Part shown: piece after piece, positions 1 to 11,131 of the stretch | Position numbering within the stretch: the stretch's first letter is position 1 | How the letters are laid out: the number at the start of each line of letters is the position of its first letter | Source of the DNA: Ambrosia x helenae | Lineage: Eukaryota > Streptophyta > Magnoliopsida > Asterales > Asteraceae | NCBI GenBank assembly: GCA_030844895.1 | Contig: JAUTDX010000152.1 | Span: 124,001-188,000 of the forward strand | DNA: 64,000 nt | Direction of reading: 5' to 3' | Program-made: the position numbers and the translations under genes | The notes under the pieces: model-generated | What the model was told of the DNA's origin: nothing | Database searches by the model: none | The model's input: the letters and a program-made list of their open reading frames with translations, nothing else

Positions 1-3000
1 CGGTTCATTGATGGAGAGTTTGTTGCTTTCGCCGGCAACGAGAAGGGAGGAAAGATAGTTGGGATAGGAGACGTGATTTCTGATGCACTAACTTTAGAAG
101 ATGTGAACTATGTTCCAGAATTGTGCTACAATCTGCTGAGTGTATCACAAGTCTGCGACAAAGGAATCTCAGTGTTATTTAATGACATGGAGTGCATCTT
201 TCTAAAGCCAGGATTCATACCTCCTACCAATATGATTATGCTTAAAGCTCCTAGACAAAATAATACTTATGTGATAAACATGAGAGATGCAAAGTCTGAA
301 TGTCAAATGACATGCTTACTTTCTAAAGCATCCGAGTCAGAGTCACTGCTATGGCACAGACGATTAGGACATGTTAACTTCAAAAACATTAATAAACTTT
401 CAAAACTAAATCTTGTCAGAGGTCTTCCTTCCAAGGAATTCCCTTTTTCTGAAAAATGTTTAGCATGTGCCAAAGGAAAACAACACAAAAAATCGCATAA
501 GTCCAAAGCTGTGAACTCCATAGACTCACCTCTTCAATTATTGCACATGGATCTTTTTGGTCCTATTAGTGTTAAAAGTCTAGCTAAAAAGTCCTATTGT
601 TTGGTGATAACATATGATTTTTCCCGATTTACATGGGTGTACTTCTTGGAATACAAAAGTGAAGCTGCTGAAATATTGATGCTGTTTGTTCCTCTCATTG
701 AGAACATTATAAAGACAAAAGTTAGATCAATCCGAAGTGATCACGGAACTGAATTCAAAAATCAAAGTTTCGTGACTTTCTACAACAACAGAGGAATTCA
801 TCTTCAGTACAGTGCTACGAGAACTCCTCAACAGAATGGTGTTGCTGAAAGGAAAAATCGTACACTTATTGAAGCGGCCAGAACCATGCTTATCGACTCT
901 AAATTGCCGATCATCTTCTGGGCTGAAGCTGTGAATACCGCCTGTTATGTTCTTAACAGAGTCTTAATTGTAAAGACGCGCGGGAAAACAGGTTATGAAT
1001 TGCTCTTTAAAAGAAAACCTCTGATTGACTACTTCAGGCCTTTTGGATGCTCATGTACGCTGCTTAACAACTACGAGAACATAATGAAGTTTGATGCAGT
1101 TGGAGATGAGTGCTTCTTTGTTGGATACTCTTCAAGTCAAAAAGCTTATAGAGTGTACAACAAACGAACCAAAATGGTTCTCGTGTCCTTTTATGTTGAT
1201 TGGCAGGAATCCAACTCTACCAACACAGGAGCCGGTCCTGACTGGTTCTTTGACGTGGATGTTGTTTTCAACAATTTCAGCTTTATTGAAGAACAACCAT
1301 CTGAAAATCAAGCAGCCGATCCTTCTCCTCTTGAAGATACTCTTTACTCTTCCGAAGACGATGCTGCACCTTTCACCACCCGATTTTCTCCACTCATAGC
1401 TGATCCAATTGTTCCTCTTCAGTCCACAAATGGTGATGCAACTGTTGAAACTACTCCATCTCCTGAAGGTACTCCAGCTTCAGAAGAACCATCATCAGCA
1501 CAACAGTCTGCAAATGATCCATCCAGTTCATCAATTCCTGTAGATCACCTTTCTAATCTGCCTCCCTAGATTCAAGAAGAACCAAACATGGGATTCAAGT
1601 CTTCTAAAGATCACCCTGTGGAGAACATCATTGGGCCAATCTCTGAGGGTGTTCTTACTAGAAATCAGGCAGATAAACTTAATATTGCACTTTCTGCCTT
1701 CTTATCTCAGACGGTACCTTTCAGCATTGAAGATGCTGTCAGAGATGCAAGTTGGGTTGAAGCCATGTAGGATGAGCTGTATCAGTTTAGAAAGCTAAAG
1801 GTTTGGGAACTTGTGGATTTACCTGAAGGAAAATATCCTATCGGAACAAGATGGGTGTTTCGCAACAAAATGGATGAAAGAGGTGTGGTAATTAAGAACA
1901 AGGCTCGTCTGGTTGTTCAGAGCTTTCGTCAGCAGGAGGGTATTGATTATGAGGAAGTGTTCGCTCCAGTTGCTCGACTTGAAGCCATACGTATCTTCCT
2001 GGCATACGCCTCATACAAGAACTTCAAAGTCTTTCAAATGGATGTGAAGAGTGCATTCCTGTACGGGAAGATCAAAGAAGAAGTCTATGTTTGTCAATCC
2101 CGGGTTTTGAAGATCCTCATCATCCCAACAAGTACTACAAACTGGATAAGGCTCTCTATGGACTTCATCAAGCTCCTCGAGCTTGGTATGAGACCTTATC
2201 TTCATACTTGCTGCAGAATGGGTACACCAGAGGGAAGATTGACATGACTCTGTTCACCAAAGAAGTCAACAAACACTCTATCCTTATTCAAATTTATGTT
2301 GACGATATTATCTTTGGCTCCACTGATGAAAACTTACGCAGGGAATTTGAAAGCATCATGAAGTCTCAATTTGAAATGAGCATGATAGGCGAATTATCGT
2401 TTTTCTTAGGCTTGGAAGTGCAGCAGAAAGAAGACGGAATTCTCATCCACCAAGCCAAGTATACAAGAGACATTCTGGCAAAATACAACATGACCGACTG
2501 CAAGCCGTCCAATACTCCTTTTGCGGCCCAAACAACACTTGTACCAGATCTTCAGGGGCCTTCAGTGAATCCTCACACTTATCGATCAATGATTGGCTCC
2601 CTGATGTATCTAACAGCTAGCAGACCAGATATCATGTGGGCAGTTGAATGCTGCGCGCGTTTTCAGTCCAATCCTAAGCAATCGCATGAGACTGCAGTAA
2701 AAAGAGTCTTCCGCTACCTCAAAGGAACACCAAAACTTGGTTTATGGTATCCTAAGAGTGATAACTTTGATCTAATCGCTTACTCTGATAGTGATCATGC
2801 AGGTTGTAGGATTGACAGAAAATCTGTCTCTGGTGGTTGTCAATTTCTGGGTAACAAGCTAGTGTCTTGGCAAAGCAAGAAGCAGACTACCGTGTCCATC
2901 TCCACTGCTCAAGCTGAATACACAGCTGCATCCAGTTATTGTTGTCAGGTGTTATGGATCCAAAATCAGCTTTTGGACTACGGTTTGAACGTCATGCATA

Positions 3001-3239
3001 CACCTATTTTTATTGATAATGATGCCTGTCGTGACATCGTGAAGAATCCAATTGATCATTCTAAAACCAAACACATTGAAATTCGGATTCACTCAATTCG
3101 CGATGCTCACGACAAAGGATATATACAGGTGTTGCCTATAGATACTGCTGATCAAAAGGCAGATATCTTTACAAAAGCTTTCGATAAAACCCGGTTTCAT
3201 CAGTTGGTTACATGGCTTGAGATGATAAATTTTGAATAA
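1..3239 (+). pseudogene. Ty1/copia pol (integrase, reverse transcriptase, RNase H), S1
   Basis: The frame is open from base 1, so the protease and gag lie outside the window. Visible in order: GAG-pre-integrase zinc finger (WHRRLGH ... CLACAKGKQH), integrase core (MDLFGP, IRSDHGTEF, then the QNGVAERKNRTL block), RT (IGTRWVFRNK, FAPVARLEAIR, catalytic YVDDIIFGS) and RNase H (SDSDHAGC, AEYTAASS, HSKTKHIEIR). Two in-frame TAG stops fall at about 1567 and 1768. A frameshift lies near 2,095, just after the FQMDVKSAFL block, where the frame changes from frame 1 to frame 3. At least one stop sits where relatives usually have glutamine, so a C-to-T change is likely. The spacer and the extra ORF follow on the same strand. 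The family is certain; activity is excluded by the breaks. Confidence 0.93.
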
Positions 3240-3300
3240 AAAAAAAAACTTTACTTGTGCATATTTTATAGAAAAATCTTCTTTTCTTTTAAAACAAGAT

Positions 3301-3315
3301 TTTTGGGGGAGAAAG
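3301..3315 (+). promoter_or_regulatory. internal polypurine-tract-like motif, S1
   Basis: A purine run with GGGGGAG lies 62 bp after the pol stop. It closely resembles the functional-position PPT at 7781-7795 (AGGGGGAG core). Repeated PPT-like copies are known from Sireviruses. Its use in priming here is inference. Confidence 0.5.
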
Positions 3316-4140
3316 TAAACCAGTCCATTCCTAATGCAAAATTAATTCAGGAAATGATAGGAACTAATCATATCTCGTCAGCATGTGAATAGGACCCAGA
3401 GGATGTTGTGGCCTCAAGCAACGATGTGTCGTTAGATTCAGCCTGGAATCAAGTAAACTGCTATTAGGTGATTAACAATGAAGATCTACACGGAAAGCTG
3501 GATTCCCACTGTGCTTTAGGTCTGCACAAGCTGAGTCCGGTCATACATAGGTTGAGAAATTAAAAGACACAGAAAATTTTGTGCATAGGTAAATCAAAAG
3601 ACACCTAAGAGTGCAAGCTACCAATGCGGGGCTAAGAAAAACAAAATTTGTGAAACTGAGCAGCAAAAGACATGCAATGTTAGTGACGTGCAAACATATC
3701 TAGATAGCTCACCAAACGATCAGATGATCATCTTCTCTGCTTACCTGAAGCTCTCATCATCTGATCAAGATAATGATCATCTTCTCTGCTTATGGTAACA
3801 TAGACCTGAAGCTCTCATCATTATATTTCAATAAACCTTGAGGATCGGTAGGCCAATACCTAGCACACTGTGGGGTCCATAAAATTTTCGTCAATATTAC
3901 CGGAACACATGATAAACAGTATCGCCAAACACATGTTGAAAGAGAAAAGGCATGGATTTAAGAGGACAAGCATACCGACAATTGTTCTTAGGCTGCAGCT
4001 ATCCAACGGGAAGTTGAAACGGGTTCTGGCAGGTATGGTTAGTATGATCTTGAATGCAGAAGGTGAGACTTGGTAAAACCCCACTTATCCAAATGAATTT
4101 GGGCTTCAAAATCTCTAATTGGGCGAAAATCTATGAATCT
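3316..4140 (+). other. S1 pol-to-ORF spacer, non-coding, with an imperfect duplication
   Basis: I see no coding sequence. A segment with GATCATCTTCTCTGCTTA followed by CTGAAGCTCTCATCAT occurs twice (about 3723-3771 and 3772-3821), the second copy carrying a short insertion. The rest is unique sequence with no recognised signal. Confidence 0.55.
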
Positions 4141-4210
4141 GTGCGTACTTATTGGGCCCTGCGCACTTAACTCAAGTGCGCAGGCCCATCTGTTGACTGT
4201 ATATATACTG
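4141..4210 (+). promoter_or_regulatory. U3-like candidate promoter upstream of the S1 extra ORF
   Basis: This block has GTGCGTACTT, then GGGCCCTGCGCACTTAA, then CAAGTGCGCAGGCCC, followed by the TATA-like TGTATATATACTG at about 4198-4210. The S1 LTR at 7917-7990 has the same order: GCGCACTTG, then GGGCCCTACGCACTTAA, then TAAGTGCGCAGGCCC, then a TATA box (CTATATAAAGG). The shared order and near-identical words point to a copy of the LTR promoter placed about 900 bp before the extra ORF. The sequence similarity is direct; promoter activity is inferred. Confidence 0.5.
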
Positions 4211-4400
4211 AGTCAAATTTTGTTAAAAAGTTTTTATCTTCTTTAACCTCATTACAAACCCTAATTCACCTTAGCCTTATCTGTTCATCATCATCATCGT
4301 TCATCATCATCTTCCATTAAACCCCTAATCATCATCTTCCATTAAACCCTCAAATCAGTATCAATATTCTCCTCTTGTTTGATTCTTACTACTGATTAAG

Positions 4401-5118
4401 GTAGCATTTCGCACTAATGTTTTTGTTTCTTACCATTACAGGGATTATAAGCATGTTTAAAGGATTCAGTTATGGGTTTATGTTGACAATGGGTTTTTGA
4501 ATCTTGATGATCTGCGTACTTGATAATGAACAAGTGCGTACTTGTCTCATAGAGACTGCGCACTTGTCTCATAATCATACAAGTCCTCAGAAACCCTAAT
4601 GTCCTGCGTACTTGTTGTGTGAACTTAAAATCTTGAACGAAGGTTCAAGTGTCTGCGTACTTGACTAGTATGCAGACTTGACTGTGTTGAAGAGGGGTTA
4701 CCATGCCCGTGTATAGCTTGATCTGCGCACTTGATTTGGGCTTGCGCACTAACCAAGTGCTCAGTCAAGTATGTGCGCACTTGACTGAGCACATGACTCT
4801 TTTGACTATGCTTGGACTGGGCACTTGATAACCTTGCGCACTTGGACATTAAACAACATGGGACATTCATTTTGACCCTTGAGACACTTGAACGGACTGC
4901 GTACTTAAACTCGGACCTTAATGATCTTACAACTGAAAATCAAACGTGTCATGGACACCGATGACACCAATCCATCAAACCTTAATCCTATGACTGTTAA
5001 AATTTCAAACCTAAAAAAAATTAATAAAATCTAAGTCTAAGTTCGTTGTCCGTCTAAGTTTAAGTCCAAGGTCAGTTATTGGAAATCTAATTGGCTTTTC
5101 GTGATCTTGGTTAAACAG
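4401..5118 (+). other. candidate leader intron with (T)GCG[CT]ACTTG motif array, S1
   Basis: A donor-like ...GATTAAG/GTAGCA stands at 4401 and an acceptor-like ...GGTTAAACAG/ATGG ends exactly at the ATG of the extra ORF (5119). Between 4505 and 4910 the word TGCGTACTTG or TGCGCACTTG, or its reverse, occurs about a dozen times. The same word forms the LTR U3 palindrome of this element. There is no coding potential. The boundaries are inferred by analogy with the better-supported leader intron of elements A and B. Confidence 0.35.
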
Positions 5119-7756
5119 ATGGCACTCGACTGGGATTCGAGAGGCATGCACAATCAGCCAATGAATCTGGAAACTGATGATGTCAAGTTTAAAGACGTAG
5201 TGACTTGGATAAAACGCAGCAAAGTCGGATATGCTGTGCAGCACGTTATACCAGTCTACGTTTCTCATATTGAAGACTTCTGGAGGTCAGCTCGAGTCAA
5301 AACTGTATCAAGAGTCAAGCGAATCAACGCTACAGTCCGAAACAAGGCTGTAGTCATCACTGAAGACACCGTTCGAAACGTACTGAGACTGCAAGATCAA
5401 CCAACAGTTCAGGAATTTCGGCTACAAGGGTGACTTTGACAAGACAGGGGACGTCAAGAAGAGCCAACTAACAAGAGATTGGAGACTTATTAGTCATGTA
5501 TTTATAATGTCTCTATGTCATAGAAAGGGAGGCTACAATGCGCTAAGTGCTGAATGGTCGACAGCGATGATAAAGATTTGCAAGAACGAAGCGTTCAACT
5601 TGTCAGGCATGATTTTTGATTACATGGTAAAGAATGCAGAAGCTGGGTCAGGCAAATGGGCTATGTACCCAAGGTTCATACAGATGATGATCAATGCTCA
5701 ACATGAGAATCTGCCTCTCAGTGATCAATACATTTTCACCAGAGGTGCACGATTCTTTACAGAATGCAACACGCTTGACTGGGAACCAATGCTGGAGAAT
5801 ATGTATGCGGCCCAGCGATATCCATTTGTCATGGAGCTGTACAACAAGATCAGGAAGAGAAGGTCAGATGCCACTGAAACTCGACAACAACCCACAGCTG
5901 CTCCTGCATCTGGACCATCTGAACCCACTCCTTCAGCCCAGCCAACTGCTGAAGAAATTGCCCTAGAAAAAGCAAGGGGCAAAAGAGTGGCGACTGAACC
6001 TGCTCCATCAAAGCCCAACAAAAGGAAAAGACCAGCTGGTTTATTACAAGAAGGGAGAGATACATTGACACCTGAGCAACTTGAAACTGCTGCAGCCTTA
6101 CAAGAAGTTGCTGAGTTTGAGAGGGCAGCGAGAAAGAAAAGAAGAGAACAGCTACCTGAATCAGAGATTCCTCGTGTAGTGACTCAGGATGATATCAAGG
6201 AACAAGTGATCTTAGAATCCATCTTTGGGGCAGAACAACCGAATCAACCAGGGCCTTCCACTGCTGCTGCTCCAGCCCCCAAAGCTCCAGCCTAACGATC
6301 AGCTGAACCATCCTCATCAGCTCCTGCTGCACCTCGTCGCAAACCGGTGCATCAGGAACTATATGAGAAGCTTGTGAAGGAGGTTGGTAAAACTGCTGCC
6401 AGGGAAATCTGCACTCTGAAGAGTGACGTGCACAACAACCAGGAGCTGAGAAAGAAAGTAAAGAAGCTCAAACACAAGAACCGGAACATGGAGAAAATCA
6501 TCAAAGATCAAAGATACCTGATCAAGTTTCAGAATCAGGTTCAAATGCAGATGTTTGAGATGTTCCAAGATTTCAAGAAGCAGCAAACTGGTGCTCGCAC
6601 CGCTACATTTGATGAGACTTTCGATTTCAGAAAGTTATTGGAGGAAGAGAAAGAGAAAGAAAGAGTTGCCGAGGAAAGTGAGGTTGATGAAGTAAGTGAA
6701 GATGAGATGCCAGAGAGATTCGTGGAGATGGGAATGGATGAAGAAGTTGTTTATGAGACGTCTGATGGGCACAAGTTGGATCCTGAAAGATCAACTTGGT
6801 TTCCTAGAAGGCCCATCACCATTCTAGCCTTACATCAGAATATCCATCACACCAAGTCAGCTCACCAGGAGAAGATCATCTTCTGGAAATATGATGAAGA
6901 GAAGAGATTGTTTGCTGTAAAGAGAAGAGGGGGAGTGATACAATATTTCAAGGGTCAAAAGGAACTGAAGTCTCTCCCCCGATGGGATATCAGGGAGCTC
7001 AGCAGGGCCCCATTCATCAATCACTCCCTCGACTCCCAGGCGGCCATGGTCGAGTGGTTTATCAAGAAAGAGTGCGACACTGATTTCCAAATCCTGAAGC
7101 CGCAAAAACCAAGAAGGCGGATATCCAAGAAAAAAATCGATCCAGCAACCGGACGTGGCATGATAACTTATGTGATTGACCCTCCTCAGGTCGTCACACG
7201 AGTTCCTATTAGATCTGAGCTTCCAGTGATGCTGAGGGACTTTAAAAAGTGGTTTTACGACAGCAACACTGGTGAAGCAGTCATTAAACTGCAGGACGAT
7301 TCGGAGGCTTTGAGGATTTTGGATCCAGTAGACGTGTTTGCACTTAATCTGTCAGATCTGAATATGCTGTTTGCAAATCAGATTAATGTGGGTGCCGAGA
7401 ACGCGTTGTTTGAAGAAGCGGTGTTGTTTAGAAGGGCTGTGGATAGAGCTATGAATATGAAAAGAGAGCTGCTTGAGATAATCGACAGGATCAATGCAGC
7501 AGATAATGAAAAGGATGACAGGGAGAAGGCTGCTCAAGCTACTGCTGCTGCTGCTGGTGCAGAAACTACTCAACCTGAAGTCGAGACTGCTTCAGAGGTA
7601 CAAACAGAAGATCCTGCAATAGTAGCCGATCCTGAAGGAACTGCAACAGAATCAACTCAAGCTCCTCAAGCAGTTGAAGAAGATCCAGTCGCACTGTACA
7701 TGCAAGACCCCCCTGAACAGGTCGAGGGGGAGCAAAGCGAGGTCGAGATAGATTGA
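5119..7756 (+). pseudogene. Sirevirus extra 3' ('env-like') ORF, S1
   Basis: The ATG at 5119 is chosen because it follows a CAG acceptor-like site and starts the conserved part. The N-terminal domain includes FNLSGMIFDYM and AMYPRF, matching FNVSGMILDHM and MLYPRF in B. A basic, proline- and alanine-rich linker (KPNKRKRP) follows. A coiled-coil stretch, rich in E, K and Q, starts near 6347. The C-terminal domain has WFYDSNTGEAVIKL and ILDP. The frame is broken near 5,420, and an in-frame TAA stands at 6293-6295. I see no signal peptide or membrane segment, so 'envelope' is a positional name only. The function is unknown. Nuclear-type basic tracts and a coiled coil suggest an intracellular, self-associating protein, which is inference. 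Confidence 0.75.
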
Positions 7757-7780
7757 AGATTGAAGAACTGGTAGTTGTGG

Positions 7781-7795
7781 TCTAGGGGGAGTTAT
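7781..7795 (+). promoter_or_regulatory. polypurine tract of S1
   Basis: TCTAGGGGGAGTTAT ends immediately before the LTR start TGTTGGG. This is the standard position and composition of the plus-strand primer. Confidence 0.85.
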
Positions 7796-8240
7796 TGTTG
7801 GGTTATATTGAGACCACAGTTACCAGATTAGAGACTTTTGATAGCATATTGTATAGCTTGATAGTTGAAGGACTTAATATGTAATTAAGACATAGTTTTG
7901 TACACAACCCTAGCTGCTGCGCACTTGTTTATACGGGCCCTACGCACTTAAGTTAAGTGCGCAGGCCCAGGGGCTTTCCTATATAAAGGATGTGTGTGCA
8001 CAGCTCTAGGGTTGGGGTTTTGGGATAATCTTTGTAGCACACGTGAATAGGTGCGTATTAATCAGTGTATTCCAAGGTGTTCATCAGAAAATCATTAATG
8101 GAATCATCATGTTATTCATTGTGTGAGTCGGTGTTATTCATGTTCATCTAGTATCTTCATCTTTCTGGATTAATCACTTAGGTGTTTATAAGTGATAACA
8201 ATCTATTGCATATCACAAGATCTAGCTTTCGGGACTTACA
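7796..8240 (+). repeat. 3' LTR of S1 (445 bp)
   Basis: It starts TGTTGGGTTATATTG and ends CTTTCGGGACTTACA. The ending resembles the LTR end of element E (CTTGGACTTACA), which there is followed by the tRNA-Met primer site. U3 contains the GTGCGCA palindrome cluster (about 7917-7970) and a TATA box, CTATATAAAGG, at about 7979. The partner 5' LTR is outside the window. Confidence 0.8.
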
Positions 8241-8775
8241 GTAGCCTACCCCCAGTCCAATGGACAAGTCGAGCGCATGAACAGAAGCATTGTTGAAGGT
8301 ATTAAAGCAAGGCTAGGAAGATGTGGCAAGAAATGGGTTGATGAGCTCCCAAGCGTCCTTTGGGCTATCAGGACCATGGAAAAGACAAGCCACCAAAGGA
8401 CACCGTATAGGGGTAAGCTCAGGAAGGATTGCCTGTCAAAACGCTCGACACAACCAGAAGGAGGTCCTGCTCAACCTAGACCTCCTCGAAGAGTGAAGGG
8501 ACCAAGCCTCTATCAGGGAGGCCAGATACAAAAAGAAACTTGAAGCCTACTACAACACAAGGGTGCGAAAAGAGGCCTTCAAGCCAGGAGACCTCGTGTT
8601 AAGGTGTAATGAAGCCAGCAGGCAGCAAGATGTAGGTAAGCTAGGTCCCCAATGGGAGGGTCCTTATGTTATCAAGGAAGCACACAAAGGGGGATCCTAC
8701 AAGCTAGCTGACCCCAATGGCAAAATGGTCCCAAGGCATTGGAGTGACAAACACTTGAAACGTTTCTATGTTTAA
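8241..8775 (+). pseudogene. Ty3/gypsy (Tat) integrase C-terminal part
   Basis: The frame opens directly at the S1 junction with YPQSNGQVERMNRSIVEGI, then WVDELPSVLWAIRT, the typical end of a gypsy integrase core. A GPY/F-type C-terminal module follows (KPGDLVLR, GPQWEGPYVI), ending in HLKRFYV and a stop. Between them (about 8,410-8,540) the frame is disturbed and shortened relative to relatives: fragments of the usual sequence appear in different frames, with a stop at 8541. The catalytic N-terminal half is cut off by S1. Inactive. Confidence 0.85.
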
Positions 8776-9439
8776 TGGTTGTAACGTCTCTTTGTATTCC
8801 AAGAATCATGATTAATGAATGAACTATGTTTCACATTATTAACTTGTTGCTTATCTTATCAAAGGGTGAGCCCCTCCTAACAAGGCTCCATGGGATCCGG
8901 CGCTATACATACCCATGAAACGGGGATGAGCTCCAGGCCACAACTGCTCAACAGGTAACAAGGCTAAGTAACCTTCCTGTATACAGGGTGAGTCCCTAAT
9001 ACAATTCACGACTCCATGGACAAGTCCTTAGAAGAAATACCTAAACCCATGAAAGAGGGTGAGCTCCTCACACCAAGACAACTCCCACATGTTCACAATA
9101 CACGAAAACGAACATATCACTAAAAGACAACCACTTAAGAAGGTTTAAACGTAAATAAACAAGCTGATAGGATAAGCATTGCATCGGCTCCTTAGCTAAG
9201 TATCCTAAGTTGGGTGACTGCAGCATCCACCTTAAGGAGAAAGGTTAAAGACATTGCAAACACTATAAACGACAAGCAAAACAGTCAAGACAACTAAACA
9301 TTAAACATAACTAAGGCATCACTCCTAGAGGGGGAGCATTCCATTAAAAACAAACATAAAACGCCCCCAGGGCTAAGTACAATAGAGTCTGATTACAAAA
9401 GACATCTTAAAAACTAAAAAAGTCTGAAACAAGGCTGGA
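8776..9439 (+). other. T spacer between pol and antisense ORF, with short imperfect repeats
   Basis: No coding sequence. Between about 8,862 and 9,080 a loose unit of roughly 50-60 bp recurs around words such as GGGTGAGCCCCTC, GGGATGAGCTCC, GGGTGAGTCCCTA and GGGTGAGCTCCTC, each near an ACTCC or ACCCATGAAA word. No function is known to me. Confidence 0.4.
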
Positions 9440-10596
9440 TCATGGAGTAGCAGAATCTTCGGCTTCATTGGTGGCATCACCCTCACCGGTGGAAGCCAAG
9501 GTTTGGTTACCAACATCATCGTAAAGACCATCAGTGTCAAGACCTGCAAACAGATCATCTTTGCTGGAAGGAGGGATAGACTCAACCTCCAGAGCTTGAA
9601 GGGGGGAAGGACTCTCAAATACCTGCTCCAGATTAGGAACCTTTGAAGAATCAGCAGGTTTTGCACGTTTAGAACTACCCTCCCCACCATCAGCTCCATC
9701 CAACATGATCTTGAGAGGCCTCTTTGACACATAGGAGCTAAACACTTTGTTGGCCACATCCTTTTTCAAACCCTCTGGCTCCAAATCTTGCAGGAAGGAG
9801 AGGGGCTGCTCAAAAGCCTTGACAATGGTAGAGATATAAGGATAGGTGGCAAGCTCCATTGCCTGCCCAAAGGATGGCAGCTCCTCAAGTCCCTGACCCT
9901 CCTGAGCCGCTTTGAAACCAGCTTGAATCCCTCCATGGCGACCAAAAGATATGGCTTTTGCATAAATATCCGCCAGATGAGCATTAAACTCTTGAGAGTG
10001 CAGGAGGTTGGTAACAAAACGGGCTACGCCCTTGGAGATTAGCCACTCACTTTCTTCAGTTAAACGGTCCACCTGGACCTGGAGCTCCATTCCCACCTTC
10101 TCCACCGCAGCCTGCTCCTGTTTAACTGCCTCCCGTGCCAGAGCCAACCCTTCCAACATGATCTTGAGAGGCCTCTTTGACACATAGGAGCTAAACACTT
10201 TGTTGGCCACATCCTTTTTCAAACCCTCTGGCTCCAAATCTTGCAGGAAGGAGAGAGGCTGCTCAGAAGCCTTGACAATGGCAGAGATATAAGGATAGGT
10301 GGCAAGCTCCATTGCCTGCCCAAAGGACGGCAGCTCCTCAAGTCCCTGACCCTCCTGAGCCGCTTTGAAACCAGCTTGAATCCCTCCATGGCGACCAAAA
10401 GATATGGCTTTTGCATAAATATCCGCCAGAGGAGCATTAAACTCTTGAGAGTGCAGGAGGTTGGTAACAAAACGGGCTACGCCCTTGGAGATTAGCCACT
10501 CACTTTCTTCAGTTAAACGGTCCACCTGGACCTGGAGCTCCATTCCCACCTTCTCCACCGCAGCCTGCTCCTGTTTAACTGCCTCCCGTGCCAGAG
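9440..10596 (-). pseudogene. antisense ORF of T, 3' part (with internal duplication)
   Basis: This is the C-terminal part of the Tat antisense protein, continuous with 16650-18308 once element A is removed: the peptide running into A (EGLALC...) resumes here as LAREAVKQEQAA. It encodes a helical, Q- and E-rich region (ELQVQVDRLTEESEWL, SQEFNAPLADIYAKA) and ends in a serine- and acid-rich tail. One 151-codon block is present twice in tandem with only a few amino-acid differences. The function is unknown. Confidence 0.7.
9699..10596. repeat. 453-bp tandem duplication inside the antisense ORF
   Basis: Matching words are offset by exactly 453 bp throughout (for example TCCACCGCAG at 10101 and 10554, TGTTGGCCAC at 9748 and 10201). 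The unit is 151 codons, so the frame is kept. Only a handful of base differences were seen. The second unit is cut near its end by element A; the first is uninterrupted at the equivalent place, so the duplication is older than A. Confidence 0.88.
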
Positions 10597-11116
10597 TGTG
10601 AGCGTTGGATTTTATCTAAAACAGGATTATACGATCATACAAGTCACAAATCTAGGTGCGGAAACCCTAGATCTGAACAAATTGATAAAACACAAATCAC
10701 GACACAATCAAGATCATTTTCAATATCATTTTCATAGATTAACTTTCAATCAATAAGCATTTACAACTGTTTATGTTAATCTAGAATCACACAGATAATC
10801 TCTCAAAAACACTCCTAAACCTGATCTGAACCTGGACACAAATGACAACTCTCTTTTTATAATCAAAAACTCAAAATCTATATATAGGCACTGCACATTC
10901 GCCTCTTACAGATGGTCGAATGTGAGTATATTTCACATTCGCCCACTAAGAGTGGTCGAATGTGTCTTCTAGTGCATGCTCAATCTTCCTTCGTCCACTT
11001 CAGTTCACCTTCGCCCAGATTATTCTACATTCGCCCATTCTGAACCACCTTCGGCTATCTGCTAACATATGTTAATTATAGTATATCCAATCCTTAGTCG
11101 CAAAAACGCATCAACA
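10597..11116 (-). repeat. 3' LTR of A (520 bp, B-type)
   Basis: It reads TGTGAGCGTTGG...CGCATCAACA on the + strand and is closely similar to the B LTR at 46235-46752. U3 holds several copies of CATTCGCCC and GGTCGAATGTG beside a TATATATAG box (about 10878). Confidence 0.88.
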
Positions 11117-11131
11117 AACTCCCCCTCGACT
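11117..11131 (-). promoter_or_regulatory. polypurine tract of A
   Basis: On the - strand GTCGAGGGGGAGTT directly precedes the LTR start. The stop codon of the extra ORF overlaps its upstream edge, as in B. Confidence 0.8.

Larger units (their letters stand above)
1..8240 (+). mobile_element. Sirevirus-type Ty1/copia retrotransposon S1 (5' end outside window)
   Basis: Only the 3' part is visible: pol (1-3239), a long pol-to-ORF spacer (3240-5118), an extra 'env-like' ORF (5119-7756), a polypurine tract (7781-7795) and the 3' LTR (7796-8240). The order pol, extra ORF, PPT, LTR is what is known for plant Sireviruses. The right edge is set by the LTR end ...GGGACTTACA. The next bases, GTAGC, resume the reading frame of a Tat-type integrase, so S1 inserted into element T. 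GTAGC is the expected right target-site copy; the left copy lies outside the window. Both ORFs carry stops and frameshifts, so this copy is inactive. Confidence 0.88.

Noticed and set aside
303..521. Short antisense ORF over S1 pol, and many similar small ORFs opposite pol and the extra ORFs
   Set aside because: Shadows of the real frames: no domain content and no independent start context.
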